Numbered from the stretch's first letter, positions 9,068-17,644 are shown. The stretch: DNA of 64,000 bases from DAIOEK01 sp963828285 (GCA_963828285.1 CAWHEB010000002.1:248001-312000); one strand, 5' to 3'. Made by a program: numbers and translations. The notes: generated by a model not told the origin, from the letters alone.

Positions 9068-9772
9068 ATGGCTCCATCCACGCTAACTCAAGATATCCGA
9101 TCTGTATTGGATCGTGACCCGGCCGCCAGATCCGCCCTTGAGGTTTTCATTTGCTATCCCGGATTACAGGCAGTCTGGGGTCACCGGATCGCACATTGGA
9201 TGTGGAATCATTCCATGAAACTGGGAGCCCGTTGGGTATCCCAGTTATTCCGATCGTTAACCGGGATCGAGATCCACCCTGGAGCGACCATCGGACCGCG
9301 GTTTTTTATCGATCACGGGATGGGTGTGGTGATTGGTGAAACTGCCGAAGTCGGTGCAGATGTGACCCTCTATCATGGCGTCACCCTTGGCGGAGTCAGT
9401 CTTGAAAAAGGAAAACGGCATCCGACTTTGGAGGACGGCGTAGTAGTAGGTGCTGGAGCTAAAGTGCTGGGAAATATCATCATAGGTCGTGGTAGCCGTA
9501 TCGGTGCCAATGCTGTCGTTGTGAAGACTGTTCCGCCTGATTCAATTGTGATCGGAGTCCCCGGGCAGGTTGTTGCCAGAAGTCAACACAACCAACCATT
9601 GGGCAAACCGGATCTGGATCATAATCAAATGCCTGACCTGGTAGGGACCACCCTCGTAAGCTTGATGGGCAGATTGGAAAAAGTGGAAAATCAACTCCAT
9701 ATCATAACAAATGGAAATGCCCCGCATATCCCCGAAGCCGGTATCTGGCAGGGACAGGATTTTCATATCTAG
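9068..9772 (+). CDS. cysE: serine O-acetyltransferase
   Basis: 234 residues. Supplies O-acetylserine to CysK. Shows the helical N-terminal region (1-60) and a left-handed beta-helix of hexapeptide repeats from about residue 65 (HPGATIG, GETAEVG, GVTLGG). His78 in IDHGMG matches the catalytic histidine region. The C-terminal tail (about 190-234) is longer than the minimal short SATs and does not end with the isoleucine typical of CysK docking; the last residues are QDFHI, which does end in Ile, so docking is possible. Start ATG overlaps the AGGAG/cysK stop region. Confidence 0.95.
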   Translation: MAPSTLTQDIRSVLDRDPAARSALEVFICYPGLQAVWGHRIAHWMWNHSMKLGARWVSQLFRSLTGIEIHPGATIGPRFFIDHGMGVVIGETAEVGADVTLYHGVTLGGVSLEKGKRHPTLEDGVVVGAGAKVLGNIIIGRGSRIGANAVVVKTVPPDSIVIGVPGQVVARSQHNQPLGKPDLDHNQMPDLVGTTLVSLMGRLEKVENQLHIITNGNAPHIPEAGIWQGQDFHI

Positions 9773-9836
9773 CGTCCAAAGCTGGTTCGCACTTTATGCA
9801 AATATTAGACAAGATGGCAAAGCCGGTGATTTTCCC

Positions 9837-9865
9837 TTGTAAGTGGATTCTCCCTTCCTTATAAT
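9837..9865 (+). promoter_or_regulatory. promoter of the CBS-domain gene
   Basis: TTGTAA (9837-9842), 17-base spacer, TATAAT (9860-9865), followed by GAGGAGG at 9883-9889 and the ATG at 9898. Confidence 0.7.
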
Positions 9866-9897
9866 CTTAAGTAAACCAAGCTGAGGAGGAATACGAA

Positions 9898-10341
9898 ATG
9901 GCTCTTGTGAAACATTTACTGGAAAGAAAAGGGAAAGCAGTCTGGTCGGTTAACCCAAATTCCACTGTTGCCGAAGCGGTCCGGTTGATGGATAAGGAAA
10001 ACATCGGTGCATTGGTTGTCTTGGAGGGTGAAAATCTGGTTGGAATTATCTCCGAACGCGACCTGGTGCGTCATATGTCCCAAAAAGGCTCAGTGAATCT
10101 GTCTGATTCTGTCTCTTCATTTATGACCACAAATGTTTTCTTTTCCGAACAATCCAATTCAGTGGATGAATGTATGAAGTTGATGTCCGGAAAGCACATT
10201 CGCCATCTTCCTGTCATGGAAAAAGGGAAAGTTGTCGGGGTGATCTCGATCAACGATTTGATCAAAGAAATCATCGCAGACAGAGAAACCACCATCAAGA
10301 GTCTGGAAAATTACATTACGGGTAAAGAAATTATTGGGTAA
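9898..10341 (+). CDS. CBS-domain pair protein
   Basis: 147 residues made of two CBS motifs (about 8-62 and 75-130; repeats of GALVVLEGENLVGIISERDL and HLPVMEKGKVVGVISINDL). Such stand-alone pairs usually bind adenine nucleotides and act as energy or redox sensors; the target here is unknown. ATG 9898 has a strong GAGGAGG ribosome site. It has its own promoter and terminator, so it is monocistronic. Confidence 0.92.
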   Translation: MALVKHLLERKGKAVWSVNPNSTVAEAVRLMDKENIGALVVLEGENLVGIISERDLVRHMSQKGSVNLSDSVSSFMTTNVFFSEQSNSVDECMKLMSGKHIRHLPVMEKGKVVGVISINDLIKEIIADRETTIKSLENYITGKEIIG

Positions 10342-10435
10342 GCAAAGCGGTATCTTTGATTAATTGAAATTATTGTTAGATAATAAAGAAGAGGAATTCA
10401 CGAACCCTGCCATATCGATGAATTTACTTGCCCTG

Positions 10436-10466
10436 ACCCCTCTTAGATTGATTGGAGGGGTTTTTC
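10436..10466 (+). terminator. intrinsic terminator after the CBS gene
   Basis: ACCCCTC (10436-10442) / GAGGGGT (10455-10461) stem with a 12-base loop, followed by TTTTT. Confidence 0.8.
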
Positions 10467-10536
10467 TATGAAAAAGGATGAAAGTGGTTATTGCACTTCC
10501 ATCCTCTTAAATCTATTATTTCAGGAAATTCCGCAA

Positions 10537-11838
10537 TTAGACCGATTCTGTCATCGTAGGTTCAGCAGGGACAACAACTTCGCTCAAATGGAGATTCCCG
10601 CCCGGATCTTGCTCTTCTATCGTGTTGACCACGCGTAAGGTAAAGAAAGCAATCGCGACCAGGATGCAGGAGATCCCACCGATAACGAACCAGGTTTGAA
10701 TCCCATATTTATCCGATAACGGTCCGGCGAACAACATCGCCAGTGGAACAACAGCCATGGTCATGCTACCAGTCATCGCCATCACCCGACCTTGCATGTC
10801 CGCGTCCACTTTTGCTTGAAGTAAGGCAAATAATGGACCGTTACATATCGGATTCATGATCCCCATGAACGCCATACTTGCCAAGGCCAGCCAGTACATC
10901 TGCTGGGTGGCTAGTCCGAGCGCTAATGACCCGATTCCCAGTCCGATAACCGCCGTTGCACTGGTATATACCTTTTTCTTAAATCCACCCCATACACCCA
11001 GGGTTATCCCGCCAATAATGATACCAACTCCGAACGCCGATTCCAACCAACCGTACTGTAAAGCACCGAGCTGGAAGTGTTTGGTGACCAGCAAAGGCAG
11101 TAGTGAGAATCCCGGTACGGTTAGGAAGTTGATCAATAACGCTAGAAGCAGCACATAAAACAGTCCTTTCCAACGGAAAACATATTGAAAACCCATTTTG
11201 GTATCGTTAAGAATGGTCTGGATCGGTGAACCGGATGCTGCGGTCGTCTGTTCAGGATTAGGAATGTGGATGAAAAGCAGCGGTAGGATGGCAAGTATGG
11301 CTGTGATGATATCAATGGACAAAACCCAATTCAATGCCATTACACCGATTAATAAAGCGCCAACAGGTGGTGCAATAATGTTGACGATACCCATTAATGC
11401 CTGATTGATCCCTGAAATTCTGGAAAGGTGTTCTCCGGGTACCAGAAGAGATGTAGATGATTGCATCGCCGGCCAGTGGAATGCCTGTCCCAGAGACCGC
11501 AGGAACATGGCAATGTAGATATGCCAGGGCTGAAGTTGTCCGGATGCGACGATAAGGACAAGCAGTAGTGTTACAAATGCCGTTGCTCCATCCGCGATAA
11601 TCATCACCATTTTACGGTTTGCCCGGTCAACGATCGCACCGGCAAATGGGCCAAAGATGACCTGTGGTAGCATGGCTACCAGGGACGCTGTCGCCAAAAT
11701 GGTTGCGCTGCCAGTTGTCTGGGTTAACCACCAGACCAATGAAAATTGAACCAAAGCTGATCCAAACAGGGAAAAAGTTTGTCCTGCCCAGATCGCGCCG
11801 AATATTGTTTTCCAATTCTTTTTGATTACTACAGCCAT
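10537..11838 (-). CDS. MFS exporter, Mef(A)-like
   Basis: 433 residues with about twelve membrane helices. The N-terminus (KNWKTIFGAIWAGQTFSLFG, then VFGPFAGAIVDR-like loop FGPFAGAIVDRANRKMVMI and LVPGEHLSRISGINQ) resembles the macrolide-efflux Mef family and the enterobactin-exporter branch (MFS_3). Substrate cannot be read; drug, macrocycle or siderophore efflux are options. ATG 11838 has AGGAAGG upstream. It ends 70 bases from the terminator of the convergent CBS gene. Confidence 0.88.
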   Translation of the reverse strand: MAVVIKKNWKTIFGAIWAGQTFSLFGSALVQFSLVWWLTQTTGSATILATASLVAMLPQVIFGPFAGAIVDRANRKMVMIIADGATAFVTLLLVLIVASGQLQPWHIYIAMFLRSLGQAFHWPAMQSSTSLLVPGEHLSRISGINQALMGIVNIIAPPVGALLIGVMALNWVLSIDIITAILAILPLLFIHIPNPEQTTAASGSPIQTILNDTKMGFQYVFRWKGLFYVLLLALLINFLTVPGFSLLPLLVTKHFQLGALQYGWLESAFGVGIIIGGITLGVWGGFKKKVYTSATAVIGLGIGSLALGLATQQMYWLALASMAFMGIMNPICNGPLFALLQAKVDADMQGRVMAMTGSMTMAVVPLAMLFAGPLSDKYGIQTWFVIGGISCILVAIAFFTLRVVNTIEEQDPGGNLHLSEVVVPAEPTMTESV

Positions 11839-11872
11839 GTCTTCCTTCCTGGATTAACAACTTTCCTTCCAA

Positions 11873-11895
11873 CGATAACCTATTAGATGTTATCG
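11873..11895. repeat. small inverted repeat upstream of the MFS gene
   Basis: CGATAAC (11873-11879) / GTTATCG (11889-11895), nine-base loop, between the MFS start and the end of the SHOCT-like gene. It could be an operator for the exporter or a weak hairpin; there is no T-run. Confidence 0.35.
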
Positions 11896-11927
11896 CCAGT
11901 CATAAAACAATGATCAACAAAGGTAAA

Positions 11928-12320
11928 TCACTCGACAAAGATCTCAACGTGTTCCCGGTCTTCTTCGTCGTAGACTTCAAGCACTCTCCCGGGTGAACTC
12001 AGGTTTGATCCTTGAAATAAATCGTCCAGATCCATATCATTCATTTTTGCCGGGATTTTTGCACCCATTTTTCGCCCAGCAGTGATTAATCCAAGTGGTA
12101 ACCGCAGATTAACTCTCGTTTTCCCGCTGTCCATATCAGTGACCAGGATCCTCGCCCATTTCGGCGGATTTGCTGGCGTGGTGAACGAATCCGCGATATT
12201 TGGACCAACATTGGATTTACGATCAATCCCTTCCAGGAGTTGCAGTGCTTCTTCGGGTGTGATTGTCCCATTCTGGACAAGTTGCATGATGCGGATTTTT
12301 TCTTCAGGTTTCATTGGCAT
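11928..12320 (-). CDS. SHOCT-like/YvlB-type N-terminal domain protein
   Basis: 130 residues. Residues 3-30 (EEKIRIMQLVQNGTITPEEA) are a short helical hairpin like that at the start of YvlB/LiaX-type proteins, and the rest (50-130) is a strand-rich region like their DUF4097-type neighbour but short. Function unknown; related proteins act in envelope-stress signalling. It follows the DUF2089 gene by 11 bases on the same strand, so the two form an operon. Confidence 0.75.
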   Translation of the reverse strand: MPMKPEEKIRIMQLVQNGTITPEEALQLLEGIDRKSNVGPNIADSFTTPANPPKWARILVTDMDSGKTRVNLRLPLGLITAGRKMGAKIPAKMNDMDLDDLFQGSNLSSPGRVLEVYDEEDREHVEIFVE

Positions 12321-12331
12321 GTCAGTCTCGC

Positions 12332-12724
12332 TTATTCCGTAAATCCAAGCAGCATTTTCTTTGCTTCTTCAAAGGTCATGTTGCCCTTTTCCATTTCATC
12401 CAGTACCTTGGCTCTGTCTTCCGATGTCAGCCTGGGAGACGTATCCTCTTTGCCGGGTTCAAATCCCAATGCGCGGATCACTTCCACCAGTCGGTTGCGT
12501 AAGGTCGGATAGGAGAGGCTCAGTTCCTCTTCCATCCGGTTCAATCTGCCCTCGCATTTGATAAAGGTGAGCAGAAAAGCCAGCTGTTCAGGGGATAGTT
12601 GCGAAAATGGATTTTGTGAATTACTGAATTTCCCCTCGATCACCGTATCGCAGTGGCTGCAGTAATATCGGGTGACCGTTAAGGTTTGGTCGCAAACCGG
12701 ACAGTTATTCAAACTATTCTTCAT
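12332..12724 (-). CDS. DUF2089 zinc-ribbon protein, probable regulator
   Basis: 130 residues. An N-terminal zinc ribbon (CPVC...CSHC, residues 8-26), a helix-turn-helix-like middle (QLAFLLTFIKCEGRLNRMEEELSLSYPTLRNRL region, about 50-85) and a C-terminal SHOCT-like hairpin (about 100-128) match DUF2089. The start is taken at ATG 12724, which has AGAGG upstream; a TTG extension to 12748 lacks a ribosome site. It has a consensus promoter and probably regulates its own operon. Confidence 0.85.
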   Translation of the reverse strand: MKNSLNNCPVCDQTLTVTRYYCSHCDTVIEGKFSNSQNPFSQLSPEQLAFLLTFIKCEGRLNRMEEELSLSYPTLRNRLVEVIRALGFEPGKEDTSPRLTSEDRAKVLDEMEKGNMTFEEAKKMLLGFTE

Positions 12725-12766
12725 GGAACCTCTGGATGATTTTCTCAAGTTAGTAATATTTAAGAT

Positions 12767-12794
12767 ATTATAGAATAATAATTAACTTTGTCAA
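12767..12794 (-). promoter_or_regulatory. consensus promoter of the DUF2089 operon
   Basis: On the minus strand TTGACA (12794-12789), 16-base spacer, TATAAT (12772-12767), both perfect, in a very AT-rich stretch (12750-12845) that separates this operon from the GC-rich cassette. Confidence 0.85.
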
Positions 12795-12857
12795 TACAAT
12801 TATTGATATTATTGACTATTTACTTAATTTTATTTAGTTTTCGCAAAATGGATAGTC

Positions 12858-13220
12858 TTAACAAGGATCGAGCTCATCCCGTAGGAACCAGCCGCTGTGC
12901 TTGTTGAAAGCATCTTTGGGCGCCCGATCGAAGTAGATGGTGAAGCACCGTCCACTGGATGTCTTCACTTCGTAGTAATCTTTCCCCACACCCCACGAAC
13001 CCTTGGATGATGCCACGATAGCGTGCTGCGGCTGCATGTTACGCGCGGACCTGCCCTTGCGACGGTAATCATGCCATTCCGCCAGCATCTCGATGATCGT
13101 GAACGTCTCTTCCCGCCAGATGAACCCATTTGGGCAGCCCTGCTTCTTCTCCAGCAGCGGATCGTGATCGAACACTACCTGGATGGACTCTCCAATGAAA
13201 TTGATGGGTTTGTTTTCCAT
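12858..13220 (-). CDS. DUF6504-like protein (ImuB C-terminal-domain-like)
   Basis: 120 residues. Pattern W-R-x-E.., EMLAEWHDYRR, GSWGVGKDYYEV, G+CFTIYFDRAP, SGWFLRDEL agrees with what I remember of DUF6504, a small domain also found at the C-terminus of ImuB-type Y-family polymerase relatives. It starts inside the 3' end of the radical SAM gene (46-base overlap). One missing A in the A-run at 13206-13209 would instead fuse the two frames into one protein with the order HhH - QLPLW - DUF6504. No own promoter. Role: probably protein-protein contact in the cassette; inferred. Confidence 0.75.
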   Translation of the reverse strand: MENKPINFIGESIQVVFDHDPLLEKKQGCPNGFIWREETFTIIEMLAEWHDYRRKGRSARNMQPQHAIVASSKGSWGVGKDYYEVKTSSGRCFTIYFDRAPKDAFNKHSGWFLRDELDPC

Positions 13221-14368
13221 AATGGCAACTGTTGCGGTACTCTATGTCCGTTGAGCAGAACGAATGGAGCCAGTCGGCTCACCCCTACGCCAGCATCTTC
13301 GAGTTGATGCAGACTGGTGATCTTCTGCTGCTTACGAACATTATATATCCTCTCCGCTCCAATCTTACCAATTCCCGGCAAGCGGATCAACTCCTCGCGG
13401 GTCAGCTTGTTGATCTCGACCGGTGCATCTCCGTAATGCTGCTTCGCCCACATCATCTTGGGATCTTCCGCCAGCGGCAGATTCCCATCCGCCAGGAATG
13501 GCATCTCTTCCAGGTCAAATCCATAATCCCGCAGCAGGAATGACGCCTGATAAATGCGGACATACCGGGTGTAGTCCAGCGCAGGCATATTCTCCAGCGG
13601 AGTGTCCGCCGCGGGACTGAACCGTGAATAATAGACCCGCGCCAGGTGGAACTGCTGGTACAACCGCTGACTGATCGCCATGATCTCCAGGTCGCTCTCG
13701 CCTACTGCCCCGGTTACGATCTGCGTGGTTAAGGAAGAAGACTTGATCCGCAGATCTGGTTCCCGTTCAGCGATCAGTCTGGAAAGTGTCTGCAGCGACG
13801 ATAGCAGCACTTCGTCGAACCGCTTCATCGGCGCCAAAGTCTTCAATCTATGCGCGTTGGGAGCTTCAATATTGATCGATACCCGGTTGGCGTACTTCAA
13901 CGACTGGCGCATCTGTTCTTCATCTGCTCCCGGCATGATCTTGAGATGGATATATCCACGGTATGCGTACTTCTCGCGGACGATCGCAACCGTATCCAGC
14001 AGTCTGTCCTGGCAGGTGATCGGACTGCCTGGGATGCCCGAGCTGAGGAACAGTCCCTCCACCTTCCGCTTCGCCACCATCTTCATGAACAGCGACGCCA
14101 TCTCATCCGGGGAGAATGAATAGCGGGTCACATCCCGCTGCTTCCTGAACACGCAATAATTGCAGTCATTGCTGCAGGCGGTGGTCAGCATGGTCTTCAG
14201 CAGCGGAACTTTCCGGCTGCCAGCCTGCGCCAGAAAGACCTCGAACTCCTTCGCGGGCTGTGGCGCCGGTTCCTTCAATACACCGGATTGGCAGCCAAAA
14301 CTGGGAGCGCCGTCCTCGTCATGCATCTCCGACCTGGAGACTGCGACCAACTTTTCCCAGGTATCCAT
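13175..14368 (-). CDS. radical SAM DNA-repair-type protein with HhH domain and QLPLW clamp motif
   Basis: 397 residues. Radical SAM cluster Cys65-x3-Cys69-x2-Cys72 (ACSNDCNYC), a TIM-barrel core, and a helix-hairpin-helix at 322-360 (LIRLPGIGKIGAERIYNV). This layout fits the family known as putative DNA modification/repair radical SAM protein (TIGR03916-like). Residues 380-384 are QLPLW, the form of the beta-clamp-binding motif I recall from M. tuberculosis ImuB. Its ATG overlaps the polymerase stop in TGATG, so translation is coupled. Whether it repairs, edits or marks DNA is unknown; a clamp tie suggests work at stalled forks. Confidence 0.88.
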   Translation of the reverse strand: MDTWEKLVAVSRSEMHDEDGAPSFGCQSGVLKEPAPQPAKEFEVFLAQAGSRKVPLLKTMLTTACSNDCNYCVFRKQRDVTRYSFSPDEMASLFMKMVAKRKVEGLFLSSGIPGSPITCQDRLLDTVAIVREKYAYRGYIHLKIMPGADEEQMRQSLKYANRVSINIEAPNAHRLKTLAPMKRFDEVLLSSLQTLSRLIAEREPDLRIKSSSLTTQIVTGAVGESDLEIMAISQRLYQQFHLARVYYSRFSPAADTPLENMPALDYTRYVRIYQASFLLRDYGFDLEEMPFLADGNLPLAEDPKMMWAKQHYGDAPVEINKLTREELIRLPGIGKIGAERIYNVRKQQKITSLHQLEDAGVGVSRLAPFVLLNGHRVPQQLPLWKTNPSISLESPSR

Positions 14369-16656
14369 CAGCGGTTCCCCATCACCAGCAGTCCCATGGA
14401 CCTGTTGGCCGGTGTCAGCCAGGGGAGTTCATGGGCGGTCGGTTCTTCCCGCAGCCATTTATCCGCTTCAAATTCATCCGCGGCGATGCCCAACGGCAGC
14501 AGCAGTGTGGCCGCCGCCCGCAGGAACAGCAGGCGGTATCGGGCGGTATCGATCTGCTGCGGAGCGACCGGCACGGGCAGATCCCAGGCTTGCACGCCCG
14601 GCTTGCCCAATGTGTAGATGAAGCGCACCCGCTGCCCCGGCCGCAGGGACTTGCCGGCGTTCTGAAGCTGGGTCAGCGCGGCAGCGGTGGGAGTGCGGTC
14701 CGATTTGTATTCCTCCAATGTGCGGCTCAACTTCAGGGACACCAGATAATTCTCCAATGGGATGCGCGTGGAGGTGATCTCATTCAGGCGCTTGCAGAAC
14801 AGCGCCCGCAGCGCGGGGATGTAATCGGGCAGTTCGTCCACATCCTTCGCCTTCGAAAGCAGCTCCAGCGCCTCCATCTGAGCCTGCGAGATGCAGGCTG
14901 GCGTATCTCCGCGCCGGGCTTCGATGCCGCGCACCTTGATGCTGCCGTCCTGGAAGACGCCAAAATAGCGGTTGGGAACAGGGATGCGCTCGTCGCGCCG
15001 CGAAGGCAGAAATGCCACCCAGCGGAACACCCCGTCCAGCGCGATGGGTAACCCGGTGGCTTCGACCACATCATCCAGTACCGCTTGAAAATCCTGCACG
15101 GTTTTGGCTCCCGGCTTCTTGACCCACAAACCGTCCACGTACATGTGCAGTATCTCAAAGTCATGCGCCTCGGCAGCTTCCTTTGCCATCAACAGCGTCT
15201 CGCGTCCGTAGGCTGTCACCGCCTGGTGCGCTTCGATGCGTCCGAAGCGGGCATTCTTGTAGCCCAGATAGCCGAAACAGGTCACCAGCAGCCACTTGTG
15301 CGACTGCGCGCACATCTTGTAGCGCTTTATCCGCGGATCCCATCTGGGCAGGGTCAGCAGCGCCCTCTTCATCCCGATGCGCTTCTCGAGCAGCGGCTTG
15401 AGCGTCAGCGGAACCAGCCCCACATGCTGGCGGTCGATGTGCATGTTCAACTGCGGAATAAGCTCCGCGTCGATCAGATGATCCCCCACCGTCTCAGGCG
15501 AGATGTTGAAGTGCACCATCACGCTGGGATACATGGAGATGAAGTCGATCTCGCCCACGTCGCGGTGCAGACCGATGGTGGGTTGGTACACCAGCCCGCC
15601 CTGATCCCCGCTGAACAGGCTGAGCGCGCTGCGTGAATCCTCGGTCTGCTGCTTGTGCCAGGGCACCATCACCCCCATCTTCAGCGCGGTGATCATCTGC
15701 ATCGAAGAGATGCCCGTCCCCGGGGAGACCCGCGAGGTGATCTGCAGCGGCAGACCGGTCACCCGTCCCAACTCGTAAACGCCGTCCAGCCCGTAATCCC
15801 CCCACAGCATGGCATTGGTGCGGTCGATGTGCAGCCTCCCAAAGGTGTGGATCTGATTGCCGCGGTGGATGACCTGACCGTAGGAGAAGTACACCCGTTC
15901 CCCCTTGCGCAGCACGCCGCGCCCCGGTTCTCGGTTGATCGGCAGGGGGATCTTCCACTTGCGCGACAGCGTCAGCAGATGCTCCAGCAGCCAGGTATCC
16001 CCCCAGTTGGTCAGCAGCATGTCCGGGTCGTAGGTCTGCAGAATGGCAGCCAGGTTGATCAGAAAGGGACGCTCCGGCAGCAGCGACAGTTTGCCGGTGT
16101 GTTTCTCGTAGCGCAGCTGCAAAAAGCGCGGCATGGCATGGGATGGGTTCACGTCCGGTTCCAGCGATAAGATGCGCATCGGCGGATCGATCGGGTCAAG
16201 ATCCCACTGCGAGTCGAGCACCTTCACCGACTGGATGATGAAGTCGTCGGAGGCTTCGATCAGGCAGTATGCCAGCGGAAAGATGCCGAACACGGACTGA
16301 GCCTGCAGCGCGATGGGGATATCCGCGTCGTAGAAGGTGATGTCGGGGAAGATGCGCTCGGTCTTTTGGAACAGCTCGGGCAGGTAGGCTGCCTGCAGCA
16401 CCTGCACCGCCAGCACCGGGACGGGTTCGGCGATGAACAGGTCGCGCCGGTGTGTCCTGCCGAGGACCACCCCCGGGTGCGGACGCAGATGCTTCTCGAG
16501 TGCGTCCACCCGGCGCGGATCGCCTGCCGCGTAAAAGGTGAGCGGAAAAGGTGTGCTGAAGCGGTAGCGGTTGCCGTCTTCGCCGATGAACCAGATCACC
16601 AGCCCGTCGCGCGGAGCGGCGAACAGATCCAGCACCCAGCCGGTCAGGGTCAGCAT
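14368..16656 (-). CDS. divergent family B DNA polymerase, proofreading site degraded
   Basis: 762 residues. Motif A is intact (D371FISMYPSV). Motif B is a variant: K454WLLVTCFGYLG where NSxYG is usual. Motif C reads HMYVDGLWV (Asp508) where YGDTDS is usual; a gap-free alignment keeps the second, catalytic Asp and turns the first into Tyr. In the exonuclease part the DPD landmark is present (210-212), but the expected FD of Exo II is WL and no DxE of Exo I is seen at 161-168, so proofreading is probably lost. N-terminus (GWVLDLF, FPLTFYAAG) is PolB-like. Notably GC-rich. Likely a translesion or mutagenic polymerase; activity unproven. Confidence 0.88.
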   Translation of the reverse strand: MLTLTGWVLDLFAAPRDGLVIWFIGEDGNRYRFSTPFPLTFYAAGDPRRVDALEKHLRPHPGVVLGRTHRRDLFIAEPVPVLAVQVLQAAYLPELFQKTERIFPDITFYDADIPIALQAQSVFGIFPLAYCLIEASDDFIIQSVKVLDSQWDLDPIDPPMRILSLEPDVNPSHAMPRFLQLRYEKHTGKLSLLPERPFLINLAAILQTYDPDMLLTNWGDTWLLEHLLTLSRKWKIPLPINREPGRGVLRKGERVYFSYGQVIHRGNQIHTFGRLHIDRTNAMLWGDYGLDGVYELGRVTGLPLQITSRVSPGTGISSMQMITALKMGVMVPWHKQQTEDSRSALSLFSGDQGGLVYQPTIGLHRDVGEIDFISMYPSVMVHFNISPETVGDHLIDAELIPQLNMHIDRQHVGLVPLTLKPLLEKRIGMKRALLTLPRWDPRIKRYKMCAQSHKWLLVTCFGYLGYKNARFGRIEAHQAVTAYGRETLLMAKEAAEAHDFEILHMYVDGLWVKKPGAKTVQDFQAVLDDVVEATGLPIALDGVFRWVAFLPSRRDERIPVPNRYFGVFQDGSIKVRGIEARRGDTPACISQAQMEALELLSKAKDVDELPDYIPALRALFCKRLNEITSTRIPLENYLVSLKLSRTLEEYKSDRTPTAAALTQLQNAGKSLRPGQRVRFIYTLGKPGVQAWDLPVPVAPQQIDTARYRLLFLRAAATLLLPLGIAADEFEADKWLREEPTAHELPWLTPANRSMGLLVMGNR

Positions 16657-16683
16657 GGCAAATCCCCGTCGCCGGGTACTGCT

Positions 16684-16990
16684 TCAGGACCGCTCGCCTC
16701 TCAGGCGCGGACTCCTGCTGCCAGGGACTCTGCGGGATCATCCCGGCGCCTTCCAGCAGCATGCGCATCCGCAGCATCTCTTTGTGTTCCTCCAGCAGCA
16801 TGGCCAGCAGGAAGGTTTCGAAGGGCAGCGCGTGGGCGGCATAGGCTGCCGCCGCCAGGTGTCTCTGCGCGGACACGAACAGGTCGTCCAGCGCCAGTTG
16901 ATCAGAGCGCCTCAGCGCGCGGCGGAAGCGCCCGAAGGCTTCCTGTTCCCCCAGAAAGACTTGTGTAATTGAAGGGAGTGTTCTACCCAT
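16684..16990 (-). CDS. small helical protein of unknown function, frame uncertain at 3' end
   Basis: The first ~85 residues from ATG 16990 look like a real helix-rich protein (LALDDLFVSAQRHLAAAAY, FLLAMLLEEHKEMLRMRM). No family is recognised. As sequenced the frame has no stop until 16196, 460 bases inside the polymerase gene, which is implausible. Dropping one base after about 16735 moves it into the frame that stops at TGA 16686-16684, 27 bases before the polymerase ATG, giving about 101 residues. I give that span. It lies between the RecA-like and polymerase genes and is part of the cassette. Confidence 0.5.
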
Positions 16991-17008
16991 AATGACCTCA
17001 CTTCCCCG

Positions 17009-17638
17009 TCAGGCAGACGGGGTGAAACGGATTAGTGTGCTATGGCCGCGCCGTCGAACAGTGTCATCTGCGGCTGCGCGAACGGGGACTTCAGCCTGCC
17101 AGAGGTTATCCACCCAGCCGAGGACGATCTGCAGCAGTTCATCCTGGTCGGGGTGACCGGCACGGGCAGGGCGCAGCCCCACCAGCAGCACGGAGTGGGC
17201 AGCGATCTGGCGCATGGCCAGCCGGCAGCGTTCCAGCAGACGGCGGCGCTCGACCAGCGAGACGTTGTCATCGGCGAAGGTACCCAGCAGGTCGAACACC
17301 AGGGTGACCGGCGCCCCCCGCCCGGGGACGTCATAGGATGTGGCGGCGCCGCAGATGAGGGTCTCGACCTGGTAGCAGGTGAAGGCGCGCGCCAGGTGGA
17401 TGCGGGTCAGCGCCGGCTCGAGCTCCGCGGAAAGACGGCGGATGCTGCGGGCAACATGGTAGGCGTTGAACTGGTTGCCGCCATCCAGCACACGGACGCT
17501 GCCGTGCACGGAAAGCCGTGCTGCCGTCTCGAGCATGAGGGCTGCCCCGGCATGGGGAGCCAGCAGTGCGTGGATCTGCCCCGGCTGCAGGGAGCGGGTG
17601 ATGGGAAGCCATTCGCGGGAAGAGGTGATCGTGTCCAT
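17009..17638 (-). CDS. RecA-like (ImuA-like) protein without Walker A lysine
   Basis: 209 residues. RecA-core fold features: LQPGQIHALLAP at the P-loop place, VLDGGNQFNAYHVARSIRR, a Walker B strand LVFDLLG (about 118-124) and the helix RCRLAMRQIAAHSVLLVG. The P-loop lacks GKT/S (APHAGAALM), so ATP hydrolysis is doubtful. ImuA proteins of bacterial mutasomes are such RecA relatives. The start is ATG 17638, six bases after the -10 box, so the message is leaderless; a longer frame to 17761 reads through the promoter and is rejected. First gene of the cassette. Confidence 0.8.
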   Translation of the reverse strand: MDTITSSREWLPITRSLQPGQIHALLAPHAGAALMLETAARLSVHGSVRVLDGGNQFNAYHVARSIRRLSAELEPALTRIHLARAFTCYQVETLICGAATSYDVPGRGAPVTLVFDLLGTFADDNVSLVERRRLLERCRLAMRQIAAHSVLLVGLRPARAGHPDQDELLQIVLGWVDNLWQAEVPVRAAADDTVRRRGHSTLIRFTPSA

Positions 17639-17644
17639 AATTAC

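Noticed and set aside
14260..15051. Long plus-strand frames opposite the polymerase gene (also 15085-15636, 15655-16170, 16366-16968)
   Set aside because: Shadows caused by high GC; the minus frame has clear PolB motifs.
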